A stretch of 33,608 bases of DNA, taken from positions 1 to 33,608 of the forward strand of contig WRDR01000014.1 in the NCBI GenBank assembly GCA_009779745.1. The letters run 5' to 3'. A model generated the notes under the pieces. It was not told the DNA's origin. It saw only the letters and a list, made by a program, of their open reading frames with translations, and made no database searches. Made by a program: the position numbers and the translations under genes. Below, one piece after another: positions 1-7,183 of the stretch (within the stretch, counting starts at the first letter, position 1; each line of letters opens with the position of its first letter). This stretch comes from Alphaproteobacteria bacterium (GTDB lineage Bacteria > Pseudomonadota > Alphaproteobacteria > UBA9219).

Positions 1-38
1 AGCTGATGTAATAACAGCAACCGCCACCACTGCCCCGT

Positions 39-68
39 CATTTTTATCGCTTGCCAGCGATAAAAATG
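39..68. repeat. Perfect 13-bp hairpin palindrome
   Basis: Two 13-nt arms (39-51 and 56-68) are exact reverse complements around a 4-nt TGCC loop. It is the first of four consecutive palindromes in the first 225 bases. There is no T-tract after it, so it is not a standard intrinsic terminator. No gene is seen in 1-229; this stretch appears to be a cluster of palindromic intergenic repeats. Confidence 0.75.
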
Positions 69-71
69 CCA

Positions 72-91
72 CCCCTTCGCCTGCGAAGGGG
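72..91. repeat. GC-rich 9-bp hairpin palindrome
   Basis: Arms CCCCTTCGC and GCGAAGGGG are separated by two bases. The right flank continues GAATACGCT, the same flank that follows the palindromes at 13922-13942 and 21267-21303, so it probably belongs to the same dispersed family with a different stem interior. Confidence 0.65.
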
Positions 92-127
92 AATACGCTG
101 TCACAGCAATCTTCTGCAATAACACCG

Positions 128-145
128 TTCCCGCCTTTGCGGGAA
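128..145. repeat. 7-bp hairpin palindrome followed by GGGAATGACA
   Basis: Arms TTCCCGC and GCGGGAA flank a 4-nt loop, followed by ATGACA. A second, partial GGGAATGACA copy follows at about 162-171. It is the third palindrome of the cluster at the left edge. Confidence 0.6.
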
Positions 146-196
146 TGACAACAGGGGGCTTGGGAATGACAAATTTGTTGTAGTGAATGAAATCCA

Positions 197-221
197 CCCC
201 TTCCCTTAAAAAGGGAAGGGG
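197..221. repeat. Dispersed palindromic element, copy 1 (11-bp stem, AAA loop)
   Basis: Arms CCCCTTCCCTT and AAGGGAAGGGG flank an AAA loop. The identical 25-nt core recurs at 15726-15750 and, with one change, at 21273-21297. This copy sits 8 nt past the stop of the minus-strand secreted-protein gene and could act as a weak transcript-end hairpin for it, but the same core also occurs where no terminator is expected. Confidence 0.8.
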
Positions 222-229
222 AATAAAGG

Positions 230-610
230 TTAGTACTGAAGAAGTACGCACCTTATGGCGCAGGTATCGGAACGTGTTTTTATCACAGAGCAAGACGGCA
301 CATTAAGAGGAGCACCCTCAGGCCTTTCTATAGCATCCGCCATTGTTGTAAGTTTGTTCGAAGAGTCAAGACCGGCATTTCTGTCGATTATACCGCCGCT
401 GGCTGACATACCGAAGGCTCTTCTGATGCAGGCATCTCCGGCATCAGCCCACTGGTCAGAAGACCACTCGGAAGCTTCGCAGGGAACAGGAGTGTTGTAG
501 CAATTATGAGTTCCTATAACAAGTTGTGCCTGAGCTGCGGTTGTAAAAAAGAGTGCAAATGCAAAAGAGGCTATAGCAAGACCTTTGCAGACTGTATCAA
601 AGTTGCGCAT
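230..610 (-). CDS. Small secreted protein with paired cysteines, unknown function
   Basis: This 126-aa protein has a clear Sec signal peptide: a short basic/polar N-region, a hydrophobic stretch at about residues 10-25 and an Ala-Gln-Ala cleavage-type site near residue 28. The mature part of about 98 residues has Cys in pairs (near 37/44, 60, 107, 117/121), which suggests disulfides in the periplasm or outside the cell. The ATG at 608-610 is preceded at about 8 nt by an AGGAG ribosome binding site, which makes the gene credible. I recognise no family. Its small size, export signal and cysteines resemble the two poly-C genes at 13803 and 33411 in style, but it has no homopolymer tract. It lies beside the palindrome cluster and reads away from acpP. 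Confidence 0.7.
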   Translation of the reverse strand: MRNFDTVCKGLAIASFAFALFFTTAAQAQLVIGTHNCYNTPVPCEASEWSSDQWADAGDACIRRAFGMSASGGIIDRNAGLDSSNKLTTMADAIERPEGAPLNVPSCSVIKTRSDTCAIRCVLLQY

Positions 611-829
611 AATAAATGCTCCTATATAAGAAAAACAGAAGTTATCGAGGTATAGTTAATAATTATGCGCTAAAATCTCTAAATTTGCAAGCACATAAAT
701 TAGTAAATACGCTCTAAGCGTTTTTTTGTTGCTTCTGGCCTCTAATGTGGTATGCACTATACCTTTAGTGAGTCTATGCTGACTTAAAAGGATACTGATA
801 TTCTAAAACAACTGAAAGGCTATGAAATT

Positions 830-1069
830 ATGAGCGATATTGCAGAACAAGTTAAAAAAATCGTAATCGAACACTTAGGCGTAGATGCTGCAAAGGTTAC
901 TGATAATGCCAGCTTCATCGATGATCTCGGCGCCGATAGTCTCGATACTGTAGAGCTTGTTATGGCTTTCGAAGAGGAATTTGGTATTGAAATTCCAGAC
1001 GATGCTGCTGAAAAGATTACTACCGTTAAGGACGCTATTGCTTTCATTAAAGAAAAGCAGGCTTCCTAA
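830..1069 (+). CDS. acpP: Acyl carrier protein
   Basis: This is the carrier of growing acyl chains in type II fatty acid synthesis in the cytoplasm. The 79-aa length is typical, the protein is very acidic, and the phosphopantetheine attachment motif DSLD is present with Ser37. A GAAAGG ribosome binding site lies 10 nt before the ATG. fabF follows after only 8 nt, the usual acpP-fabF pair, so the two are almost certainly cotranscribed. The 219-nt upstream region (611-829) is AT-rich and must hold both the acpP promoter and that of the divergent secreted-protein gene; I could not settle on a good -35/-10 pair there. Confidence 0.97.
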   Translation: MSDIAEQVKKIVIEHLGVDAAKVTDNASFIDDLGADSLDTVELVMAFEEEFGIEIPDDAAEKITTVKDAIAFIKEKQAS

Positions 1070-1077
1070 GGCTCTCC

Positions 1078-2337
1078 ATGCGTCGCATTGTCGTAACAGG
1101 TATGGGAGTCGTCTCTCCCTTAGGTGTAGGTCTTTCCCGCAACTGGGAAAGGCTCATCGCCGGTTCGAGCGGTATCTCGGCTATTCACAGATTCGATGCC
1201 TCAGAGATGCCTTGCCGAGTCGCAGGGCAAATCCCTGAGGGACAAGGAGCGGGCGAGTTCAATATAGACTCTTTCATCGAGCCTAAAGAGCAGAAAAAGA
1301 TGGATAGGTTTATTCATCTGGCTATTGCTGCTTCTGAAGAAGCTATTAAGGACAGCGGCTTTGTTCCCGCGGACGATGAGGACAGAGAGCGCTCCGGCGT
1401 TCTTATCGGCTCCGGTGTAGGCGGGCTGAACGAGATTTATGAGACTTCCATAGTGCTTTTTGAAAAGGGACACAGAAGAGTTTCCCCTTTTTTTATCCCT
1501 AGGAGTCTTATCAATCTGGCTTCCGGGCATGTTTCTATTATGCACGGCTATAAGGGACCGAATCACTCTGTTGTTACGGCTTGCGCTACAGGATCTCATG
1601 CTATCGGTGATGCTGCGAGGCTCATTGCATTCGGCGATGCCGATGTCATGGTGGCTGGCGGCACAGAGGCGACTGTCTGCCGCATAGGCATTGCCGGTTT
1701 CTGCGCTATTAAGGCACTGTCTACCGGATTTAACGACACTCCGGAAAGGGCTTCAAGGCCGTATGACAAGGACAGAGACGGCTTTGTCATGGGCGAGGGG
1801 GCCGGTATTCTCGTTTTGGAAGAGTACGAACACGCCAAAAAACGAGGAGCTAGGATTTATGCCGAAGTTGCCGGTTACGGGCTTTCAGGAGATGCGTATC
1901 ACATGACTGCTCCGGCAGAAGACGGTGACGGCGGGTATCGCTCTATGCGTATGGCTCTTAAAAATTCAGGGCTGCCTATGGAAGATATCGGCTACATAAA
2001 TGCGCACGGCACTTCTACTCCTTTGGGCGATGCTGTCGAGGTTAACGCTGTCAAGAAGCTGTTCGGAGCTGCGAGTTCTAACATTATGATGTCGTCTACC
2101 AAGTCTGCTATAGGGCATTTGCTGGGAGCCTCTGGTGCGGTTGAGGCTATATACTCTATTAAGGCTTTGAACGAAGGAATAGTACCTCCTACTTTGAATT
2201 TAGATAATCTGTCCGAGGGGCTTGAAGGTATTGATTTTGTTCCTTTTAAAGCTAAAGAAAAGAAGCTGAAATCAGTGCTTTCCAATTCTTTCGGCTTCGG
2301 CGGAACTAATGCCAGCGTGATTTTTAAGAGAGTTTGA
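1078..2337 (+). CDS. fabF: 3-oxoacyl-ACP synthase II (KAS II)
   Basis: Condenses acyl-ACP with malonyl-ACP during fatty acid elongation. The 419-aa protein matches the family length. The Cys-His-His catalytic set is visible: Cys169 in TACATGSH, His310 in NAHGTSTP and His347 in IGHLLGASG, with the conserved Lys342 just before it. The C-terminal NSFGFGGTN motif that gates the acyl pocket is present at about 403-411. AAGG precedes the ATG by 6 nt. It is the second gene of the acpP-fabF unit, and a tRNA gene begins only 3 nt after its stop, so the tRNA may be processed from the same transcript. Confidence 0.97.
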   Translation: MRRIVVTGMGVVSPLGVGLSRNWERLIAGSSGISAIHRFDASEMPCRVAGQIPEGQGAGEFNIDSFIEPKEQKKMDRFIHLAIAASEEAIKDSGFVPADDEDRERSGVLIGSGVGGLNEIYETSIVLFEKGHRRVSPFFIPRSLINLASGHVSIMHGYKGPNHSVVTACATGSHAIGDAARLIAFGDADVMVAGGTEATVCRIGIAGFCAIKALSTGFNDTPERASRPYDKDRDGFVMGEGAGILVLEEYEHAKKRGARIYAEVAGYGLSGDAYHMTAPAEDGDGGYRSMRMALKNSGLPMEDIGYINAHGTSTPLGDAVEVNAVKKLFGAASSNIMMSSTKSAIGHLLGASGAVEAIYSIKALNEGIVPPTLNLDNLSEGLEGIDFVPFKAKEKKLKSVLSNSFGFGGTNASVIFKRV

Positions 2338-2340
2338 GAA

Positions 2341-2416
2341 GGGCCTGTAGCTCAGCTGGGAGAGCGTCTCGTTCGCAATGAGAAGGTCGGCGGTTCGATC
2401 CCGCTCAGGTCCACCA
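2341..2416 (+). tRNA. tRNA-Ala (anticodon CGC)
   Basis: The 76-nt sequence folds as a full cloverleaf. The acceptor arms GGGCCTG/CAGGTCC contain the G3-U70 wobble that is the alanine identity element. The D-stem is GCTC/GAGC. The anticodon stem is TCTCG/TGAGA, with a 7-nt loop TTCGCAA giving anticodon CGC. The T-arm contains GGTTCGATC, and CCA is encoded. It starts 3 nt after the fabF stop. The DNA downstream changes character (accessory genes, GC shift), so this tRNA is a candidate integration site. Confidence 0.95.
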
Positions 2417-2423
2417 AAACACA

Positions 2424-2464
2424 GTTTTATGAAGTTCGTTACGGTTCGTTATAGTTCATAAAAC
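2424..2464. repeat. Inverted repeat and short direct repeats just past the tRNA
   Basis: GTTTTATGAA (2424-2433) and TTCATAAAAC (2455-2464) are a perfect 10-bp inverted repeat. The loop holds two GTTCGTTA copies (2434-2441 and 2444-2451) spaced exactly 10 bp apart. It may be a processing or termination structure for the tRNA transcript or remains of an attachment region. Between here and the Sel1 gene lie three GGGATAC motifs (2541-2581) on the plus strand and nothing else I can assign. Confidence 0.5.
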
Positions 2465-2603
2465 TCTTGCAATATAAAGCAAAATATGCGATATTATGTT
2501 CATTCTCATTCACTGTAATCCGTCTGCAATCAGAAAAATTGGGGGATACGGCGGAGGGATACCTTGAAACACGGGGGATACTTATGGGACTGACTGATGT
2601 AGT

Positions 2604-3281
2604 TTGCAGGGTGAAAGCCTCCAAGACCGAATAGCAACGCAGATATACGAACAATCCGCTAAAGAGGGAGATGTTTGGGCGCAATCTCATATTGGCAAAA
2701 TGTATGTAGAAGGAAGGGGCTGGACCAAAGATTTTTCCCAGGGGGTTGATTGGCTCAAAGAAGATGCTGAACGAGGGAATATTAAAGCACAAAAACAGCT
2801 TGGCGCATTTTATTATAATGAAGGAGGCGTACCCTGTGATTATGTAAAAGCTGCGGAGTGGTACCAAAAAGCCGCTGAACAAGGAGATGCTGAAGCGCAA
2901 AGGTTGCTTGCTGTTATATATTATTATGAAAGAAAAGATGCGCCTAAAGATTTGCAAGATCTTTCCAAGGCAAGGGAATGGCTTATAAAAGCAGCTGAAC
3001 AAGGCGATGCTAGAGCATACAGCCTTCTTGGGCACATATATTATTATGGACAAGGTGTGCCTAAGGATTATTCCAAAGCATTTGAGTGGTACACAAAGAC
3101 TGTTGAACAAGGACGAGGAGATAATCAAGTACAAAGGCAGCTTGGTATCATGTATTATAAGGGAGAGGGTGTGACCCAAGATACACAAAAGGGCTGCTCT
3201 CTGCTACAGAAAGCAACAGCACATGGGGGTACATTCTATATTGATACTTACAACAAGTTGTGCGGACAGCAAAGCCAATAG
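2604..3281 (+). CDS. Sel1-like repeat protein, possibly 5'-damaged
   Basis: Contains about five 36-residue Sel1/TPR-like repeats, with recurring Gly-x-Tyr, GVPKDY-type and KAAEQGDA-type signatures across residues 14-205. Such solenoids mediate protein-protein contacts and are common among host-interaction or envelope proteins. The only in-frame start is a TTG at 2604 without a good ribosome binding site, and no signal peptide is encoded, although many family members have one. An ATG at 2584 opens a 16-codon frame that would join this frame after a net shift of one base, so an N-terminal frameshift or truncation is likely. It is the first gene of the accessory block behind tRNA-Ala. Confidence 0.7.
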   Translation: MQGESLQDRIATQIYEQSAKEGDVWAQSHIGKMYVEGRGWTKDFSQGVDWLKEDAERGNIKAQKQLGAFYYNEGGVPCDYVKAAEWYQKAAEQGDAEAQRLLAVIYYYERKDAPKDLQDLSKAREWLIKAAEQGDARAYSLLGHIYYYGQGVPKDYSKAFEWYTKTVEQGRGDNQVQRQLGIMYYKGEGVTQDTQKGCSLLQKATAHGGTFYIDTYNKLCGQQSQ

Positions 3282-3455
3282 AACATAACAGTTAGTTCAT
3301 ATTATCGCATCAAGACAAGCGAAATATAAATAATTTTTACTTCACACTCTTGCGTTACTGTGAAAGTCTGATTATGGCTATTATAAGCTAAAAATATCGA
3401 AAAATCAAATTCTGAAATCTTTATTATTCATCCATTAGTCTTGCGCGGCTTTGTC

Positions 3456-4769
3456 TCATATTTTCTGTTCCAAATGCCCGGCAACTAAGCGGAAATAGTC
3501 GGGCATACCGTCAAACGGACAGGCAGCACAAATTGCCTGCGATTTCTGAACAGGCAGAGGAATGACTCCGCTGTTTTCCCGCACAGCCGCAGCAACTTTG
3601 TCTCTGTTTGTCTGTATGAAGCAATCGCGGCGGGGCAGAGTGAAAGCAGCGTTCATGCGCTCCCAGATTGTTCCCAGAGGCTCGGCCGTCGCATCGCCAA
3701 AACTCAGCGGCGTGAAGTCGCAGGGGCAAACCTGTCCAGCATTGTCGATGAACATGTGCTGAGTTCCCGCTCCGCAGCCGATCAGTTCCGGACTCTCGAT
3801 CTGGTTGAAAGCACAGACTTTGGGCAAACGGTACTTGCGGTTGACTGCAACATGAAACGCGCGCAGTTCGGCCACGTCAGCAGGTGATAATAAAACATCT
3901 TCCTGCGAGCCAGCCAGCCGGCCGCAGGGCATAGCCTCGATTAGGCGGTACTCGTCAACACCCATGGACGCTGCAACGTCATACAGGCGCAAGTATACTT
4001 TATCCGCTATAAAATGCCGATCCGCGACTGACGACAACATCGTATACATGCCTGCAGCCTTAGCATATTCAATCGCCTGCAAGGTTGTTTTGAATGCGCC
4101 TGTCCGACCGCGCAGCCGATCGTGATCAGCCTCTTCCCCGTCCAGGCTACAGCAGAATATATCAAGCCCTGCATCGCGCAGGCGTACAGCCTCGTCCCGG
4201 TCAATGTTCAATCCGGTCGTAAACAAGACTGTAGCCGTCCCCAGGCGATGAGCGTGTGCAATGTGAGTCTTCAACTCCTTGCACAGCATGGGTTCGCCGC
4301 CGGTAAAGCCGATAATGCTGGTCCCCAGATCCACCAACTGGTCAATGATGCGCCCCAGTTGGTCAGCGGACATGTCGGCCTGCGCATGCCCCTTAAAGCT
4401 GCAATGCCAGCACTTCAAATGGCACTTCCTTGTAGCCGCAATATAGGCAGATACAGGACTCAACCGCCGACCGGACAGCAGGCTGGTGAACATCCGCTCG
4501 TAAGCCGGTCCGGGAAACGGCGGCAGAAACGAGTTGATGAAAAATTGACCGTTCTTGCGGGTGATCATCTCAGATCCCAGCCAGGTCTTTATCAAGGCCA
4601 GCCCATTGCGGTTGATGCGCCCCTTGTCCACGCCTTTTTGAATGGTCATAGGCAGGCGTTGTTTGCCCTGCTTTTTAAGCTCTCGCATGACCCGCAGCGG
4701 TACACGAGTAACTGAGGGTGTCATAATCACCCACAACAGCATGAATAAGCGTTTGGCATAGGCTAACAT
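3456..4769 (-). CDS. Radical SAM protein with SPASM domain
   Basis: A 437-aa radical SAM enzyme. The canonical CxxxCxxC cluster motif is at Cys116, Cys120 and Cys123, with the SAM-contacting GGEP at 157-160. A SPASM-type auxiliary cluster domain follows, with Cys at 332, 348, 350, 383, 414 and 417. SPASM enzymes often modify peptides (RiPP maturation) or activate other enzymes; the substrate here is unknown. The N-terminal 100 residues are a basic extension with a hydrophobic start, so membrane association is possible. Its ATG overlaps the methyltransferase stop by 7 nt, so it is translationally coupled as the last gene of a minus-strand operon. Codon use is markedly GC-richer than in the neighbours, suggesting horizontal acquisition. 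Confidence 0.88.
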   Translation of the reverse strand: MLAYAKRLFMLLWVIMTPSVTRVPLRVMRELKKQGKQRLPMTIQKGVDKGRINRNGLALIKTWLGSEMITRKNGQFFINSFLPPFPGPAYERMFTSLLSGRRLSPVSAYIAATRKCHLKCWHCSFKGHAQADMSADQLGRIIDQLVDLGTSIIGFTGGEPMLCKELKTHIAHAHRLGTATVLFTTGLNIDRDEAVRLRDAGLDIFCCSLDGEEADHDRLRGRTGAFKTTLQAIEYAKAAGMYTMLSSVADRHFIADKVYLRLYDVAASMGVDEYRLIEAMPCGRLAGSQEDVLLSPADVAELRAFHVAVNRKYRLPKVCAFNQIESPELIGCGAGTQHMFIDNAGQVCPCDFTPLSFGDATAEPLGTIWERMNAAFTLPRRDCFIQTNRDKVAAAVRENSGVIPLPVQKSQAICAACPFDGMPDYFRLVAGHLEQKI

Positions 4770-5593
4770 GTTTTTTCCCTGAATATACCTGAAACAAAAT
4801 GGTGAGCCAGCGGTAAAGAAGAATGGGTAAGCTCATTTTTGAAATACTCCAGAGCCTGGGGATGCCGCTTGAAATCCATAATCTGATCAAACCCGGCCAG
4901 AATCCCTGTGCCAAACACCCAGTCGCCAATGTCCAGCGGAGGCGTAATCAGTACTTCTCCGTGCTGGGTATACTCGGCAGCAAAGGCTTTGGGCACGAAC
5001 GACAAATCGTTGGGAAACCGCGGCCATAAAGCCTTGGTCAACGCTTGCGGATAGGCGTGCATTGTTTTTAAGTAGGCCATAAACACGCGAGGCAGAGTGT
5101 CGCGAGTATTAACGATGAACGCAAATATCCCGCCTTCGGCCAACACGCGCCAGGCCTGTTTAGCAATCTTATCCGGTTGGGAATACCCGATCGCCCACGA
5201 CGAGAACACTACAGCCGCACTGTCATTCGGCCTGGAACACAAGAAATCCAGCATATCGGCTTGCACATAGTCCGCCTTGTGCGCTTGCTTCAACATTCCG
5301 GCAGAAATATCGACGCCCGTCACTGCATGTTCAGGGTACAAAGCAGCCAGCCGCTGGGTAGCAAACCCGGTTCCTGCGCCCAGGTCCAGTACATCCCCTA
5401 CAGGAACGTCCAGGGGCAGCCTGGCCAGCAAGTCCTCGGTTTTGGAGCGTATATGCGGCAGCCATGCGGTTTCATACGTCGTTGCCAGCACGTCATACCC
5501 GGCGGCTATATCGGAAGCACTCATAAACTGGCCGGTCAATGCCTTAGGCAGCATCGCCAGGTTCAGACGCATGCAGTTCAGATAGGCCCGCAT
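4763..5593 (-). CDS. Class I SAM-dependent methyltransferase
   Basis: Seven-strand SAM methyltransferase of the UbiE/Methyltransf_11 type. Motif I DLGAGTG (about 70-76) binds SAM, followed by the acidic GVDIS motif (about 93-97) that contacts the ribose. The substrate is unknown. The start is uncertain. ATGs at 5593, 5572, 5554 and 5524 are all in frame and none has a good ribosome binding site. The tiny ORF at 5578-5640 ends just before the 5572 ATG, so coupled re-initiation there is plausible. The region before residue 24 does not look like the family core. The gene is sandwiched between the membrane protein and the radical SAM gene in a GC-rich operon. Confidence 0.85.
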   Translation of the reverse strand: MRAYLNCMRLNLAMLPKALTGQFMSASDIAAGYDVLATTYETAWLPHIRSKTEDLLARLPLDVPVGDVLDLGAGTGFATQRLAALYPEHAVTGVDISAGMLKQAHKADYVQADMLDFLCSRPNDSAAVVFSSWAIGYSQPDKIAKQAWRVLAEGGIFAFIVNTRDTLPRVFMAYLKTMHAYPQALTKALWPRFPNDLSFVPKAFAAEYTQHGEVLITPPLDIGDWVFGTGILAGFDQIMDFKRHPQALEYFKNELTHSSLPLAHHFVSGIFREKTC

Positions 5594-5640
5594 GCAGCCA
5601 AAGCAGCCAACAGAGTTAAAAGAGATATAATTCGGATCAT
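5578..5640 (-). CDS. 20-codon ORF resembling a lipoprotein signal peptide
   Basis: It starts with an ATG that overlaps the membrane-protein stop as ATGA, the usual arrangement for translational coupling. It encodes 20 residues: an Arg at position 3, a hydrophobic core of Ile/Leu/Ala, then a lipobox ending LAAC with Cys17 and three further residues. The stop lies 5 nt upstream of an in-frame methyltransferase ATG at 5572. It may be a micro-lipoprotein, a truncated entericidin-like gene, a translational coupler, or a coincidence. A role as substrate of the adjacent radical SAM enzyme is only speculation. Confidence 0.35.
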   Translation of the reverse strand: MIRIISLLTLLAALAACGPI

Positions 5641-6167
5641 GTTGTTACCTTTGCTTGACGGTTGTTGAAGTAGACGGAGGAGAGCATAATAGCGTTCACT
5701 GCACACGCCCAAGTAACGAGCGCAACGGCAGGGGCGGCGACTAAAGGAAAGGCGAGCGGATGTTCATTCTTGAACAAATGCAAATATTCCTGCGGTATGA
5801 ACATAACCCAGAAGACGCTAAGCTCCTTGACTAAAAATATGATGATGTTGAAAGCCAGCAGCAAAAATATCGCATTCACCCAGGTGCTGGCAATGTTAAT
5901 AATGTCCCAACCAGTGCGGCTGGCATTGGCAAATGTTGCGGTCTGCATATGCCGCCAATTAATGGCAAGCAGGAAGAAAACCAGCAAAGGTTTTACGGCG
6001 AATTTCACACCCATGTAAGCGGCAGGCGGATTACCCCAGTTATAGCCCAACATTATGGATGCCTGCCACATCACGCCCAAAAGCACAATTCCGCTTAACA
6101 CGATGATCCATTTAGATTTAAACCGCCGCAAGATAAGGGCATCGCTAAAAAGTTTAATTGTATTCAT
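5637..6167 (-). CDS. Integral membrane protein, unknown function
   Basis: A 176-aa protein with about four hydrophobic segments (about residues 21-42, 53-70, 93-115 and 137-163) and few charged residues between them. I do not recognise a family. It is the first gene of the minus-strand operon: its stop overlaps the tiny lipobox ORF, and the methyltransferase and radical SAM genes follow. As the only clear membrane component, it could anchor or transport a product of the two enzymes, which is inference from position. Its base composition is less GC-rich than the two enzyme genes but still above the flanking DNA. Confidence 0.75.
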   Translation of the reverse strand: MNTIKLFSDALILRRFKSKWIIVLSGIVLLGVMWQASIMLGYNWGNPPAAYMGVKFAVKPLLVFFLLAINWRHMQTATFANASRTGWDIINIASTWVNAIFLLLAFNIIIFLVKELSVFWVMFIPQEYLHLFKNEHPLAFPLVAAPAVALVTWACAVNAIMLSSVYFNNRQAKVTT

Positions 6168-6335
6168 GTATTTTGAACAAAAAAATTTAAGACTCTTGAC
6201 CAGATAATGTTACACTTTCAACACCTTTTTACACATAATTTTTACTAAATCATTACCTTTGTTATTAAACCTAGACTCACATTTTTTCAAGTATAAAAAA
6301 GGCGAACCCCCTTTCAAAGTTGGTTCATCTTGTGA

Positions 6336-6467
6336 AAGCAGAGCTTCAAGAGATGGAAAAGAAGAGCTAAAATCGGCAAGCGCACAGTTGTACTACGTAC
6401 AGACCTTGAAACGTGGCTGGGCGGACTTCAGCCTTGTCCACCCAAAACTATTTTGTTGAATCGTTAA
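6336..6467 (+). pseudogene. Remnant of an excisionase/AlpA-like HTH protein (C-terminal part)
   Basis: After an in-frame TGA at 6333 the frame reads through to TAA at 6465. It encodes the segment KIGKRTVVLRTDLETWL (6369-6419), which matches the wing/C-terminal pattern of MerR-like HTH_17 excisionase proteins (K-I-G-x-R, then R-x-x-D-L-x-x-W-L). No intact N-terminal helix-turn-helix or start codon is present. The preceding bases read as a related Lys/Gly-rich segment only in other frames, as expected for a decayed gene. The rest of 6168-6631 contains no gene I can support: a 60-codon ORF at 6471-6653 has no recognisable content, and two GGGATAC motifs lie at 6521-6539. Confidence 0.4.
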
Positions 6468-6631
6468 TGTATGTTTGCTATAAGAGAAATTAGAGACAAA
6501 TTCGGTACGGAAAGAGGAATGGGATACAGATGGGGATACGAGGTAGCAGTTTGCTATTTGAGTCTCTTTAATATCAATATATTATCCTCTCAATTCAATA
6601 GAGCTCAGGCCAACTTCCTCAGGTCTAACAC

Positions 6632-7018
6632 TCAAACTTGGAGAGTCATTTGATAATATTGCGGGATTATGTTTTTGGGTTCGTCCGGGTATTTATACAT
6701 CTCACGCATTTTTGCGATTTCTGCGTCAACGTTTATTCCGGGTGAAACAGACGGCACAAAACTTCTTGTAAATTCTTCCAATTCCTCGGGTGATTTGTTG
6801 CATACTACGGAGAAAAGAAAAACTTTTTTCTTTTCTTTGTTGGTAAGAAGCGTGTTAAACAGGGCTGTTGTTATATGCCATTCTTTAAAGTATTTAGGCG
6901 GGACGCATTTATTCAACACTATCAATAACGGCACCTTAGCCGTATCTTCAGGGGTATCGTCAAAAATTCTTTCTATGAATTCTGGGACTAACATATTGCA
7001 ATCAATTTTTTTCGACAT
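6632..7018 (-). CDS. Hypothetical cytoplasmic protein
   Basis: A 128-aa, mostly soluble and charged protein (Lys/Glu-rich, no signal peptide or membrane segment). The ATG at 7016-7018 has a weak GGAAA-type ribosome binding site. The opposite strand has an ORF of similar length, but its Ser-rich, uncharged translation looks like an antisense shadow, so the minus strand is preferred. I recognise no family. It stands alone between the excisionase remnant and the DUF4412 operon, reading away from the latter. Confidence 0.5.
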   Translation of the reverse strand: MSKKIDCNMLVPEFIERIFDDTPEDTAKVPLLIVLNKCVPPKYFKEWHITTALFNTLLTNKEKKKVFLFSVVCNKSPEELEEFTRSFVPSVSPGINVDAEIAKMREMYKYPDEPKNIIPQYYQMTLQV

Positions 7019-7102
7019 GGTTAATTTCCGGTTATATTTTTCTGTGTTTTCAACACTCTCGTAATATACTCTATAATAATGAAAGTAAAAAGAAAAAACT
7101 GC

Positions 7103-7131
7103 TTGTTTTTATCGTGAGTCTCAAATATAGC
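7103..7131 (+). promoter_or_regulatory. Candidate sigma-70 promoter for the DUF4412-mcrBC unit
   Basis: TTGTTT (7103-7108) and TATAGC (7126-7131) are separated by exactly 17 nt, 52 nt before the start codon of the first gene in the unit. A perfect TATAAT also occurs at 7072-7077 but its -35 is poor. Assigned by eye only. Confidence 0.3.
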
Positions 7132-7183
7132 ATTAATATTATATGCCCTCTTCATCGGCTAAAATCAAAAAAGGAAAACTCAA

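Noticed and set aside
2439-3188. Long minus-strand ORF opposite the Sel1 gene
   Set aside because: Its translation is the antisense of the Sel1 repeats and has no independent domain; the repeat signatures on the plus strand are unambiguous.
4122-5668. Plus-strand ORFs opposite the radical SAM and methyltransferase genes
   Set aside because: They are shadows of well-supported genes with catalytic motifs on the minus strand.
6471-6653. 60-codon ORF with an RGMGYRWGY segment, faintly like the end of an OmpR-type regulator
   Set aside because: No other part of a response-regulator domain is present, and the segment coincides with the GGGATAC repeats; insufficient to call a gene.
6669-7064. Plus-strand ORF of 131 codons
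   Set aside because: It is Ser-rich and uncharged, as expected for antisense; the minus-strand frame has normal composition.
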